NCBI RefSeq assembly: GCF_007829955.1
Contig: NZ_VIWX01000001.1
Coordinates: 1,550,001 to 1,614,000 of the forward strand
Reading direction: 5' to 3'
Origin: Saccharopolyspora dendranthemae
GTDB lineage: Bacteria > Actinomycetota > Actinomycetes > Mycobacteriales > Pseudonocardiaceae
DNA: 64,000 nt
The position numbers and the translations under genes are program-made. This document shows positions 43,262-51,842 of the stretch, one piece after another. Within the stretch, counting starts at the first letter, position 1. Each line of letters begins with the position of its first letter. The notes under the pieces are model-generated. The model had not been told where the DNA came from. It ran no database searches and worked only from the letters and a program-made list of their open reading frames with translations.

Positions 43262-44014
43262 TCAGCCTTCGGTGACGAAGGGGCTGGAGGCCACCTCGGT
43301 GCCGTCCTTGAGCGTGGTGATCTCGAAGTCGCTGAACACGTTCGGCACGGCCTTCTGGAGCTGCTTGAGGCACTCCACGGCCAGGCCGCGGATCTCCACG
43401 TCGGCGTGCTCGGACGCGCGCATCGCGATGAAGTGGCGCCACGCGCGGTAGTTGCCGGTGACCACGATGCGGGTCTCGGTGGCGTTGGGCAGCACCGAGC
43501 GCGCCGCCTGCCGCGCCTGCTTGCGGCGCAGCGTCATCGTCGGATCGTCGGCGAACTTCGCCTCCAGCGCCGCCAGCAGGTCGCCGTAGGCCTGCGCGCT
43601 CGCCTCGGCCGCCTGCAGGAACTTCTCGTGCAGCTCCGGGTCATCGGCGATGACGTCGGGCTCGACCACCGCGGCGTCGTGCTCCGGGACGTAGCGCTGC
43701 GAGAGCTGCGAGTAGGAGAAGTGCCGGTGCCGGATCAGCTCGTGGGTCAACGAGCGCGACATCCCGGTCAGGTAGAACGACACCGAACCGTGCTCCAGCA
43801 CGGACAGGTGACCCACCTCGAGGATGTGCTTGAGGTATCCGGCGTTGGTGGCGGTCGCCGGGTTCGGCTTGTGCCACGACTGGTAGCACGCGCGACCGGC
43901 GAACTCGGCCAGCGCCTGCCCACCGTCGGCGTCGGTCGACCAGTCCACGTCTTCCGGCGGGAAGAACTCAGTCTTGCCGATCAGCTGCACCTTCGGCCGC
44001 ACGATCTCGGTCAC
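43262..44014 (-). CDS. thyX: FAD-dependent thymidylate synthase
   Basis: The product is 250 residues with GTG start. The ThyX motif RHRx7S is complete (Arg95 to Ser105 in [11 protein letters not shown]). The enzyme makes dTMP from dUMP with FAD and methylenetetrahydrofolate. In mycobacteria thyX stands close to dapB; here about 10 kb of accessory genes lie between them. It is divergent from the RHH gene. Confidence 0.95.
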   Translation of the reverse strand: MTEIVRPKVQLIGKTEFFPPEDVDWSTDADGGQALAEFAGRACYQSWHKPNPATATNAGYLKHILEVGHLSVLEHGSVSFYLTGMSRSLTHELIRHRHFSYSQLSQRYVPEHDAAVVEPDVIADDPELHEKFLQAAEASAQAYGDLLAALEAKFADDPTMTLRRKQARQAARSVLPNATETRIVVTGNYRAWRHFIAMRASEHADVEIRGLAVECLKQLQKAVPNVFSDFEITTLKDGTEVASSPFVTEG

Positions 44015-44157
44015 GACTGGCGTGCCCCTTTCCCTGCTCTCTCACGACTCCCCCTGTGCTGCCCGAAAGCCTAGCCGCCGGGGCTGACGAGCCCCCTGAC
44101 GCCGGTTGACACCATCGAGCGGTTGCGTGACGTCATCCACGCCGCCATAGTGGTGTC

Positions 44158-44778
44158 ATGGATTTGAACCCGTACATCGACCAGCTTCGCGAAGACCTCA
44201 CCTCGGCCGCTGCCGCCGGCGACGACCAGACGCGGCAGACGGCGGCGGTGCTGTCCGGCGCGATCGAGCCGGCCGCCCGGCTGGCGATCATGAACGCGCT
44301 GTCCGACCTGGCAGCCGAGGTCACGACGAACCTCGACGGCCAGGTCGTGGACCTCCGGCTGGACGGCCGCGATCTCCGAGTCGTGGTCAGCGGTGGCGGC
44401 GGACCCGCCCCCGTCGACGACGAGGAGACCGAGCCACCACCTCCCCCGCCGCCCAGCGGCGACAACGGCGACATCAGCCGGATCACCCTCCGCCTGATGG
44501 AGGAGATCAAGTCCCAGGCCGAGCAGGCGGCGTCTACCCAGGGCGTCTCGCTGAACACCTTCGTCGCGCAGGCGGTGCAGGGCGCGCTGCACGGGCGCGA
44601 GCGCGGCGGGCCGTGGGACCGGCCGGGGCGCGGCAGGCCCCGGCACGGCGGTCGCGGGCACGGGCACGGACGTGGCCGCGGCGGACCGTGGGACGGCCCC
44701 GGTTTCGGCGGACCGCGCGGCGGGTGGCCCGGCGGCGAGGGCGGCGGTTCCCACGTCCGCGGCTGGGTGCAGGGCTGA
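44158..44778 (+). CDS. HicB/RHH-type DNA-binding protein with RGG tail
   Basis: The product is 206 residues. An unassigned N-terminal domain (1-80) and an acidic/proline linker precede a ribbon-helix-helix-like segment (RITLRLMEEIKSQAEQAA, about 107-140) of HicB type. The tail is Arg-Gly-rich with several RGG/GRGR units, likely to bind nucleic acid. No HicA toxin is next to it. The DUF4097 gene follows, a pairing common in actinobacteria, so it may regulate that gene. Confidence 0.75.
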   Translation: MDLNPYIDQLREDLTSAAAAGDDQTRQTAAVLSGAIEPAARLAIMNALSDLAAEVTTNLDGQVVDLRLDGRDLRVVVSGGGGPAPVDDEETEPPPPPPPSGDNGDISRITLRLMEEIKSQAEQAASTQGVSLNTFVAQAVQGALHGRERGGPWDRPGRGRPRHGGRGHGHGRGRGGPWDGPGFGGPRGGWPGGEGGGSHVRGWVQG

Positions 44779-44808
44779 CCGGATCACGTGGCGGAAGGGC
44801 GACTTGAG

Positions 44809-45783
44809 ATGAGCGACAAGAACAACGACGACGAGCCCGACCTCGACCGGGAGTGGTCCCAGGCCGAGGAAGAACTGACGGACCTGCTGCGCAGTCAGGA
44901 CTTCGACTCCGACAGCCCGATCCGGATCGACATCGGGAACAACCGCGGTTCGGTCGTGGTGGAACTGGCCGAGACTCCGGTGACCCACGTCGAGATCCGG
45001 CACGACCTGGGATCGAGCGGCCAGGACTGGCAGAGCGGGCTGACGGGGTTGCTCAGCTGGGTCACCGAGCAGTTCGGCCAGACCGGCACGCGCGGCGGCT
45101 TCGACCCGAGCACCCTGTCGAAGGAGCCGATCGTCGAAGCGGTGCGCCGCACGCGGATCGACATGACCAGCGGTCGGCTGGTGGTGCGCGCTCCCTCCAC
45201 CGCACCGCTGCGCGGTGTTCCGCTCGCGGTCCGGGTGACGGCACCGATCGGCTCCGAGGTCGGCGTGCAGAGCGGCTCGGCCGAGGTCGCGGTGACCGGT
45301 GCCGCCGGGAAGGTCAACGTGCAGGCCGGAACGGGCGCGGTGGCGGTCGCCGAGGCAGGCGACCGGGCGACCGTCCGCAGCGGCTCCGGGAACCTGCGGC
45401 TGGGCACCATGCGCGGAGGCGTGCACGCGCGCTCCGGGCGCGGTGACATCGAGGTCAGCGCCATCGGGGGATCGTCCTCCGTGGCCAACGGCTCCGGCAC
45501 CATCTGGCTCGGCGAGGTGTCCGCCGACGTGCTGGTGCGCACCGGCAGCGGTGACATCACCCTGGCCGACGCGGTGGACGGGCAGGTCGAGCTGATCACC
45601 GGGTCCGGCGAGCTGCAGGTGTCGATCCACCGCGGGACGGCGGCCGAGGTCGATCTGACCTCGTCCACGGGCGCCGCTCGCAGCGATCTCGACGTCGCCG
45701 ATCAGCCACCGGAGACCGAGCCCACGCTGCGGATCTTCGGACGCACCGGCAGCGGCGACGCCGTGCTGACCACCGCCAGCTGA
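44809..45783 (+). CDS. DUF4097 beta-helix protein
   Basis: From the ATG at 44809 (GGAAGGGC upstream) the product is 324 residues; a GTG at 44788 is possible. An acidic N-terminus is followed by repeats of the type SGSGNLRLG, SGRGDIEVS, NGSGTIWLG and TGSGDITLA, each a turn of a right-handed beta-helix as in DUF4097/DUF4098 proteins. There is no signal peptide. The function is unknown. It ends four bases before the convergent glycosylase gene. Confidence 0.82.
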   Translation: MSDKNNDDEPDLDREWSQAEEELTDLLRSQDFDSDSPIRIDIGNNRGSVVVELAETPVTHVEIRHDLGSSGQDWQSGLTGLLSWVTEQFGQTGTRGGFDPSTLSKEPIVEAVRRTRIDMTSGRLVVRAPSTAPLRGVPLAVRVTAPIGSEVGVQSGSAEVAVTGAAGKVNVQAGTGAVAVAEAGDRATVRSGSGNLRLGTMRGGVHARSGRGDIEVSAIGGSSSVANGSGTIWLGEVSADVLVRTGSGDITLADAVDGQVELITGSGELQVSIHRGTAAEVDLTSSTGAARSDLDVADQPPETEPTLRIFGRTGSGDAVLTTAS

Positions 45784-45787
45784 TCCG

Positions 45788-47017
45788 CTACCCGGTTCCG
45801 CGCGCGAGTTCGGCGTTGAGCGGGCGGATGAGGTCCCCTCGTTCACCCACCACGACGTCGTCGAGTCCGAGCCAGGTCGCCATCTCGTGCAGCGAGGCGG
45901 CCAGCTCGGGTGCGACGAGCGCGGCGTCGCGGTCCGGTTCGAGGAACGCTCCGGGGACCCGGAGCACGCCCGCAGCCCGGTCGGCCTTGAGGTCGACGCG
46001 TGCGACGAGCTCGCCGTTGAGGAGGAAGGGGAAGACGTAGTAGCCGTACTGCCGCTTCGGACCCGGGACGTAGATCTCGATGCGGTAGCGGAAGCCGAAA
46101 ATCCGCTCGGCGCGCGAACGTTCCCAGATCAGCGGGTCGAACGGGCACAGCAGCGCACGACCGCTGACCTTGCGCGGGGTTCGCGCCTCGGCGTGGAGGT
46201 AGGCGGTCTGACGCCACCCGCGCACGTCGACCGGCTCCAGCACGCCTTCCTCGACGAGTTCGGCCACGGCCTGCTTCGACTGGTCCGGACCCAGCCGGTA
46301 GTAGTCGCGCAGGTCGGTCTCGGTGCCGATGCCCAGGGCCTGGGCGGAGCGCTCCACCAGCCCGCGGACCGCATCGGAGTCCTCGGGTTCGTGGGCGAGG
46401 ACATCGGCGGGCAGCACCCGCTCCGGCAGGTCGTAGAGGCGCTCGAACCCGCGACGGGTACCGGTGGTCAGCTCCCCCATCGCGAACAGCAGCTCGCAGA
46501 CCCGCTTGGTGTCGGTGCGGTTCCACCAGGGGCCGCGCCCCTGGCGCTCGCCGCCGCCGAGCTCGCGCTCCAGTTGGCCGGCACCGATCGGCCCGAGTTC
46601 CTTGACGGCCGTCAGCACGTCGTTGACCAGCTCGGGGTTCTGCTCCAGCAGCTCGCGGGAGCGCTTGCGCCACGCACCGCCGTACTCGCGCATGCGCCAG
46701 CGCAGCAACGGCCAGTCCTCGACGGGGATCAGCGACGCCTCGTGCGCCCAGTACTCGACGAGCATCCGGGGTTGTCGCGCGGTGTGCGACCACGCGGCGG
46801 TGTCGACCAGTTCCGCCGGGTAGGCACCGAGCCTGCTGAACAACGGCATGTAGTGGGCGCGCACCGCGACGTTCACCGAATCCAGCTGCAGCAGCTTGGT
46901 CCGGGACAACGCCCGCTGCAGGTGCCGCCGGGTCACCGCACCTCGTGGCCGCGGGTCCGCGAAGCCCTGCGCCGCCAGCGCCGTTCGGCGCGCCGTGTCG
47001 TTGCTGATGGTCTGCAC
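45788..47017 (-). CDS. Winged-helix DNA glycosylase of the YcaQ/AlkX family
   Basis: The GTG at 47017 gives 409 residues. This is the HTH_42 family of winged-helix proteins. The Q-x-D motif (Gln44-Leu-Asp46 in LLQLDSVNV) corresponds to the catalytic element I recall for YcaQ. YcaQ unhooks interstrand crosslinks by cutting alkylated bases, and relatives protect antibiotic producers from DNA-damaging products. It is a single-gene unit. Confidence 0.85.
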   Translation of the reverse strand: MQTISNDTARRTALAAQGFADPRPRGAVTRRHLQRALSRTKLLQLDSVNVAVRAHYMPLFSRLGAYPAELVDTAAWSHTARQPRMLVEYWAHEASLIPVEDWPLLRWRMREYGGAWRKRSRELLEQNPELVNDVLTAVKELGPIGAGQLERELGGGERQGRGPWWNRTDTKRVCELLFAMGELTTGTRRGFERLYDLPERVLPADVLAHEPEDSDAVRGLVERSAQALGIGTETDLRDYYRLGPDQSKQAVAELVEEGVLEPVDVRGWRQTAYLHAEARTPRKVSGRALLCPFDPLIWERSRAERIFGFRYRIEIYVPGPKRQYGYYVFPFLLNGELVARVDLKADRAAGVLRVPGAFLEPDRDAALVAPELAASLHEMATWLGLDDVVVGERGDLIRPLNAELARGTG

Positions 47018-47117
47018 ACGGCGATCGTGCCAGCACGCCCCGACAGCACCTCCCCGGCGGGCGGGCGAGCCGGGACTGGTCGCCGAGGCCGAGACCGGAC
47101 ACGTTAGGTTGGCGCGC

Positions 47118-47681
47118 ATGGCTGAAGCCGATGTGCGCGAGGCGGTGGCGTCCGACGCCGCCGAGATCGCACGCATTCAGGTCGAGACGTGGCAGACCGC
47201 CTACGCCGAGGTCCTCTCGCCCGCGGTGCTGGCCGGGTTGGACAGCGCCGAGGCCGAGCAGGAGTGGCGAGAAGCGGTCACCTCCGGCGCGGCCACCGTG
47301 CTGCTCGGGATCGAGGGTCGCTGGACCGTGGGTTTCTGCGCCGCAGGCCCCGCCCCGGAATCCGAAGTCGCCGCGGCCGACGGCGCGCTCCCCGCGGACG
47401 CGTCGACGACCGTGCTGGTCAGCGCACTGCTGGTGGAACCGCGTTGGGGCCGTCGCGGCCACGCCGGGCGCCTGCTCGGCACGATCGGCCGCCGGTTCGC
47501 CGAGCGCGGAGCGACGCGTGGCATCACCTGGGTCCCGGAGTCGGACTCGGCGTCGCTGTCGTTCTACCGCGCTGCGGGGTGGGCACCGGACGGTACGGTT
47601 CGCACGTTGGACGCGGGAGGGCGGCCGCTCCGCGAGATGCGCTTGACCGGGCCGCTGGAGTTCGAGTTCGAGCAGGACTGA
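47118..47681 (+). CDS. GNAT-family N-acetyltransferase
   Basis: The ATG at 47118 gives 187 residues. The acetyl-CoA-binding segment is VEPRWGRRGHAGRLL and a later SLSFYRAAGWAPDG is typical of GNAT C-termini. The start is consistent with VREAVASDAAEIARIQVETWQ at the N-terminus. The substrate is unknown. It is divergent from the ycaQ-like gene. Confidence 0.85.
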   Translation: MAEADVREAVASDAAEIARIQVETWQTAYAEVLSPAVLAGLDSAEAEQEWREAVTSGAATVLLGIEGRWTVGFCAAGPAPESEVAAADGALPADASTTVLVSALLVEPRWGRRGHAGRLLGTIGRRFAERGATRGITWVPESDSASLSFYRAAGWAPDGTVRTLDAGGRPLREMRLTGPLEFEFEQD

Positions 47682-47704
47682 CGCCTGTCCTCCGGGAGCC
47701 TTGA

Positions 47705-48199
47705 GTGCTGACGATCATCGGGTTGCTGTCCACCACCTTCGGTGTGTCGGTGGCGTCCGCGCTGCTCCCGCTGATCAGCGTCGAGCTCTTCGCGATCGGC
47801 CTGGTGCTCAAGGAGCCCGGGATCCCCTGGTGGGTCCTCGCGCTCGTCATCGCCACCGGTCAGATCGGCGGCAAGCTGCTCCACTACTACGCGGCCCGCG
47901 GAACCATCCGGCTGCCGAAGTTCATGCGCCGGGAGAAGAAGGAGCGGCCGGAGTCGCGGGGCCGCTTGAAGACCTGGCTGGACTCGTTCCGCGAGAACTG
48001 CCGGACCCGCCCGGTCTGGGCGGGCACGGTCCTGCTGATCAGCGCCGCGGCCAGCCTTCCCCCGTTCGCGGCGGTGGCCATCATCGCCGGTTGGGCGAAG
48101 GTGCCGGTGTCGACGTTCCTGATCACCGGCTTCGTCGGCCGCTTCGCGCGCTTCGGCGCGCTGGCAGCGGCCCCGGCCGCGATGGCCGCCTGGTTCTGA
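47705..48199 (+). CDS. Small VTT/DedA-like membrane protein
   Basis: The product is 164 residues with GTG start. It has about four membrane helices. The order PPFAAVAIIAGWAKVPVSTFLITGFVGRFARF matches the VTT (DedA/YqaA) core, whose members move lipids or ions across membranes. It starts 23 bases after the GNAT gene and is probably co-transcribed. Confidence 0.7.
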   Translation: MLTIIGLLSTTFGVSVASALLPLISVELFAIGLVLKEPGIPWWVLALVIATGQIGGKLLHYYAARGTIRLPKFMRREKKERPESRGRLKTWLDSFRENCRTRPVWAGTVLLISAAASLPPFAAVAIIAGWAKVPVSTFLITGFVGRFARFGALAAAPAAMAAWF

Positions 48200-48218
48200 C
48201 CTCCGCCGCGCACGGGAC

Positions 48219-48252
48219 GACGCCCCCTCGCAGTGGGGTGCGAGAGGGCGTC
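48219..48252. terminator. Bidirectional terminator
   Basis: GACGCCCCCTCGCA pairs with TGCGAGAGGGCGTC with one mismatch. It lies between the VTT-like gene and the convergent small secreted gene. Confidence 0.75.
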
Positions 48253-48277
48253 GGTCTTGCAGACGAGGAATGCCTCG

Positions 48278-48550
48278 TCAGAAGCTCGGCAAGCTGGGCA
48301 GAGCCGGAAGTCCGAGACGTCCGGGGATGCCCAGGACCGAGTCGATCACGCCGAAGACCGGGACACCGATCGGGGCGAAGGTCCACTTGTCGTTGAGGTC
48401 ACCGGTGTCGGGCTCGTCGACGACGGCGGGCCCGTCCTCGGCGGTGACGGCCGAAGGAGCCGGCGCGGCGATGGCCGCGGGGGCGAGGGTGAACAGGGCG
48501 GCTCCGGCGAGGACCGAAGCGGTGATGGCGCGGGATGCGGTGTTGCTCAT
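48278..48550 (-). CDS. Small secreted protein, 90 aa
   Basis: The ATG at 48550 follows AAAGGAAAA. A Sec signal peptide (ending AIAAP, about 29) precedes a short mature region with an acidic start and a Pro/Leu-rich end (VLGIPGRLGLPALPSLPSF). There are no cysteines. No family was recognised. It resembles short exported surface or signalling peptides of mycelial actinobacteria. Confidence 0.65.
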   Translation of the reverse strand: MSNTASRAITASVLAGAALFTLAPAAIAAPAPSAVTAEDGPAVVDEPDTGDLNDKWTFAPIGVPVFGVIDSVLGIPGRLGLPALPSLPSF

Positions 48551-48572
48551 CAGTTTTCCTTTCGAACGGGAT

Positions 48573-48609
48573 CGACCGGGCCTCGTGGTGCGCGCCACCA
48601 GGCCGGTCG
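48573..48609 (-). terminator. Terminator of the 64-aa secreted protein gene
   Basis: CGACCGGGCCTCGTGG pairs with CCACCAGGCCGGTCG, just downstream of the stop at 48616. Confidence 0.65.
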
Positions 48610-48615
48610 GCGAGA

Positions 48616-48810
48616 TCAGCTCAGCAGATCCACGACCGGGGCCAGCAACTTCGCGGGCAGGTCCACGGTCAGGCCGAGCACCGGGCCGAGATCGACACCC
48701 GGCACGAGCCAGATCGACGTGTCGTCGGCGTGGGCGACGCCACCGGTGAGCAGCACGGTGCTCAGGGCGATGGCCGCCGTGGCGGCGACGCGACGGACGG
48801 ACTGGGACAT
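48616..48810 (-). CDS. Small secreted protein, 64 aa
   Basis: The ATG at 48810 follows GAGGAGGAA. The signal peptide ends at AHAD (about 28) and leaves a 36-residue hydrophobic peptide (DTSIWLVPGVDLGPVLGLTV...). It has no cysteine. No family was recognised. It lies directly after the YeeE/YedE gene and may be part of that unit. Confidence 0.65.
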   Translation of the reverse strand: MSQSVRRVAATAAIALSTVLLTGGVAHADDTSIWLVPGVDLGPVLGLTVDLPAKLLAPVVDLLS

Positions 48811-48832
48811 GGTTCGTTCCTCCTCATTCCTC

Positions 48833-48854
48833 TCCACCGGTTTTAGCCGGTGGA
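48833..48854 (-). terminator. Short hairpin after the YeeE/YedE gene
   Basis: TCCACCGG and CCGGTGGA pair around TTTTAG, four bases downstream of the stop. There is no U-run, so termination may be partial. Confidence 0.45.
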
Positions 48855-48857
48855 AGA

Positions 48858-50096
48858 TCAGCAGACGGCGTCCGACGGCTTGGGGTTGCCGAGCCCGAAC
48901 AGCGGTCGCAGGGCGACACCGGCGTAGGTGCCGAAGATGGCCATCACGCCCCACAACCAGCCGTGCAGGCTGAACGAGGCGATGCCGGAGAAGTAGGCGC
49001 CGATGTTGCAGCCGCCCGCGAAGCGCGCGCCGATGCCCATCAGGATTCCGCCGATCACGGCGCCGACGGCCATCCGCCACGGGATCTTGCGGTGCAGGGT
49101 GAAGGCACCGGCCAGCGCGGCGGCGATCAGGGCGCCGGCCATGATTCCGAAGTCCATCACCGAGATCCGGTCGGTGAGCACCGACGCGGTGAGCTTCGCC
49201 GCGTTCTCCGGGTCCTGCCAGAACGGAGCGCTGGAGATGTCGATGCCGACCCAGCCCAGGATCTTCGCTCCCCACAGGCCGAACGCCGAGGTGATCCCCC
49301 ACGAGTTGCCGGAGACGAACAAGGTGGCGGCGTTGAGCACGGCCAGCAGCACCGCGCCGACCCACAGCGGCCACGAACCGCGCAGGGCGCGCAGCACGCC
49401 CCGGGCGATCGGCGGCTGGTCGATCGGCGGAGGCGTGCGGCGCCGCTCGACCAGCCGCGACACCCCCACGACGACGCCGATGATGACCAGCGTGATCAGC
49501 ACTCCGCCGGTGTAGCCCAGCCAGGTTTCGGCGAGCGAGACCTTCGGGCCGATGCTCTGCACGCTCTTGATGAACGGCGAGATGAACGCGGTGAACACGG
49601 ACCCGGCGATGAATCCGCCGAGGGTGAAGATGATCGCGGTCTGGCCGCTGCCGACGGCGAAGAGCGTGCCGGAGGCGCAGGAGCCGCCGACCTGCATGCC
49701 GACGCCGAACAGGAACGCGCCGAACACCACGCCCAGCCCGGCGGTCTGGAGCTGCGGCTCGGGCGTGCCCGACAACGAGTACCCGCTGCCGAGGATGCCC
49801 GCGAACAGCACGGCCGCCACGCCCAGCATCAGCATGTGCGCGCGGATCGCGCGCCCCTGCCCGACGGTGATCAGCTGCCGCCACGCCGAGGTGAACCCGA
49901 ACCGGGAGTGGAACAGCACCAGTCCCAGGCCCAGACCGACGGCGTAGAGCACGGTCATCTTCCAGCCGGCCGCGTTGGCGACGGCGAGCCCGAGCACCAC
50001 CGCGATCGCGATGCCGATCGCCACCACTCCTCGTTGCGCGGGCGGCGCGGTGCGCACCGGCGGCGGAGCCGGTCTCTCAACGTCCACAACAGACAT
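48858..50096 (-). CDS. YeeE/YedE-family sulfur (thiosulfate) transporter
   Basis: The product is 412 residues with about 11 membrane helices. It carries the two family signatures: Cys140 in QVGGSCASGT and Cys363 in FAGGCNIGAYFSG. In YeeE (TsuA) such cysteines pass thiosulfate through the protein. The C-terminus ends in another Cys. It starts nine bases after the membrane protein gene at 50106-51746, so the two are an operon. This suggests that the neighbouring proteins handle sulfur compounds. Confidence 0.88.
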   Translation of the reverse strand: MSVVDVERPAPPPVRTAPPAQRGVVAIGIAIAVVLGLAVANAAGWKMTVLYAVGLGLGLVLFHSRFGFTSAWRQLITVGQGRAIRAHMLMLGVAAVLFAGILGSGYSLSGTPEPQLQTAGLGVVFGAFLFGVGMQVGGSCASGTLFAVGSGQTAIIFTLGGFIAGSVFTAFISPFIKSVQSIGPKVSLAETWLGYTGGVLITLVIIGVVVGVSRLVERRRTPPPIDQPPIARGVLRALRGSWPLWVGAVLLAVLNAATLFVSGNSWGITSAFGLWGAKILGWVGIDISSAPFWQDPENAAKLTASVLTDRISVMDFGIMAGALIAAALAGAFTLHRKIPWRMAVGAVIGGILMGIGARFAGGCNIGAYFSGIASFSLHGWLWGVMAIFGTYAGVALRPLFGLGNPKPSDAVC

Positions 50097-50105
50097 GTGT
50101 CACTC

Positions 50106-51746
50106 CTACTTCTGCGTTAGCGGGCCGGAGATGGCCACGATCGTTCCGTGCGGGATCCACTGCCCGTCGTTCCCGCCGTGCTGGTGGCCTGCCATCTGCA
50201 TGATGTCGACCTGGGCCGTGGCGTACATGGCGACCTCGCCGCCGATGCTCTCGCCGCGCGCCGCGGCCCACTGCCGGTACCCGGACAGCGACGGCGGGTC
50301 ACCGAACGCGGCGGCCTGGGTCATGCCGTAGGTGAGGGCGGCGCGGTCGCGCGGGTCGAAGCGCAGCGGGATCGAGGTGCCCGTGGACGCGGTCACCACC
50401 GGTCCGTGCAACAGCCACGGCGCGACGTGGATTCCGTAGAGGTAGCGCGCGTTTCCGAGCGTCTCCCCGGCCTTCTGCCAGCCGGAGACCTGCACCAGGG
50501 CGCCGTCCGGGTTGTCGGCGACCGGCAGGCCGCGTCGGGCGGCTTCGCCGAGGACCAGTTCGGTCGCCGCCCTCCCGCGCGGTGTGTCGTCGCCCACGAC
50601 GGTGATGGCGGGAACCTTCATGTCGGCCAGGAAGCCCACGTTCTTGCGCAACGCGTCGGCGTCCTCGGGGAGCAGCTCGGTGTCCGGGCAGGTCACTGGC
50701 CTGGCCAGGCCTGCGACGGCGGCACCCAGCGCGGCGCTGGCGCACTCGGGTTCGGCCGATCCGGGGATCTCGGGCAGGCCGCCGGTGTCGACGTCGACGG
50801 TCCCGGTGCTCTCGCCGTTGCGGATCAGCAGATCGCTGGAACCGGCAGGCAGGTCGACCTCGGCCCAGGTCCCGGAGGTTCCCGGGCGGGAGACGGCGCG
50901 GGAGATCTGATCGCCCTGCTCCACCGTGATCCCCTGGCCGGCGGCCTCCGGGAAGTGCACGAGGTTGTGGCCGGCGCGGTTCGGGGTGACCAGGACCGGG
51001 GTTCCGGCGGCCTGGGCGAGCCGGGCTTGGCCGGGCACCGGCAGGTCGTGCGGGACCGGGATCCCGGGGAGCGTCGCCCAGGCCAGGACCGCGGCGAGCA
51101 CGCCGATCGCCCCGAAGCGGTACACCCGCTCGGTCTCGCGCAGTGCCAGCGTCACCGCCAGCACCGCGACGGCGCCGATGACCAGCACCAGCACCGCGAT
51201 GCCGTAGCCGGTGCTCCACAGCCTGCGGTCGAAGATCCCCGACAGGACCAGCTGCCCGATCCCGGCTCCCACCAGCGCGATCGCCGCGGTGAGCGCGATC
51301 GGGCGCGGACGCAGGCCGCCGTCGGCGTTCCAGGACTTCGCGAGCGCCAGGCCGAACCAGACCACGGCGACCGCGACGAAGATCGTGTCGATGAAGAAGG
51401 CCAGCGAGGTGTGGCCGAGTGCGGCCTCGGCGATCAGCAGCAGCGCCAGGCCGAACCCGAGGAAGGTGGCGACGCCGCGCCAGCGCAGCGCCAGCGGCAC
51501 CGCCAGGGCCAGCACCGCGTGCGTGATCACGAAACCGATGTTGATGTGCAGGAACGCGGCCGAGAGCCCGGCCAGCGCCGCGGTGGTGCCACCGGCGATC
51601 CAGGCCGGCAGCGCTCGCATCTGCGCGCCCGCCCGCAGCAGGCCGATTCCCGCGACGAGCGCGGTGCTGGTCAGCAGCAGCACGCGCAGGGTCAGCGCCA
51701 GAAAGTCCACACTGGACACACCGGTGTGGGTGTGCATGTCTCCCAT
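50106..51746 (-). CDS. Polytopic membrane protein with exposed domain and His/Met ends (DUF6239-like)
   Basis: The start is uncertain (ATG at 51758, 51746 or 51737). From 51746 the product is 546 residues. It begins MGDMHTHTG, has about eight membrane helices (up to about 230), then a large domain outside the membrane and ends near IMQMAGHQHGGNDG. Both ends are His/Met-rich and could bind copper, as in CopD/YcnJ-type proteins. It may be the DUF6239 family, found in Pseudonocardiaceae; that name is from memory. It is co-transcribed with the YeeE/YedE transporter. Confidence 0.65.
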   Translation of the reverse strand: MGDMHTHTGVSSVDFLALTLRVLLLTSTALVAGIGLLRAGAQMRALPAWIAGGTTAALAGLSAAFLHINIGFVITHAVLALAVPLALRWRGVATFLGFGLALLLIAEAALGHTSLAFFIDTIFVAVAVVWFGLALAKSWNADGGLRPRPIALTAAIALVGAGIGQLVLSGIFDRRLWSTGYGIAVLVLVIGAVAVLAVTLALRETERVYRFGAIGVLAAVLAWATLPGIPVPHDLPVPGQARLAQAAGTPVLVTPNRAGHNLVHFPEAAGQGITVEQGDQISRAVSRPGTSGTWAEVDLPAGSSDLLIRNGESTGTVDVDTGGLPEIPGSAEPECASAALGAAVAGLARPVTCPDTELLPEDADALRKNVGFLADMKVPAITVVGDDTPRGRAATELVLGEAARRGLPVADNPDGALVQVSGWQKAGETLGNARYLYGIHVAPWLLHGPVVTASTGTSIPLRFDPRDRAALTYGMTQAAAFGDPPSLSGYRQWAAARGESIGGEVAMYATAQVDIMQMAGHQHGGNDGQWIPHGTIVAISGPLTQK

Positions 51747-51770
51747 TTCCGATCTCATTCCTCCGGGCAG

Positions 51771-51799
51771 GGGTGGCCGCCGCGGGACGGCGGCCACCC
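51771..51799 (-). terminator. Terminator of the SBP56-like gene
   Basis: GGGTGGCCGCCG pairs perfectly with CGGCGGCCACCC across a 5-base loop, about 44 bases after the stop at 51843. It argues for a start of the next gene downstream of it. Confidence 0.7.
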
Positions 51800-51842
51800 C
51801 CGTTCGCCACTGCGCCCAGGTGTCTGGCCTCTGTCGTGCGGA

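Noticed and set aside
44155..44180. Sequence resembling a tRNA T-loop (GGATTTGAACCC) at the start of the RHH gene
   Set aside because: No acceptor or anticodon stem can be drawn around it, and it codes for the MDLNPY start of a clear protein.
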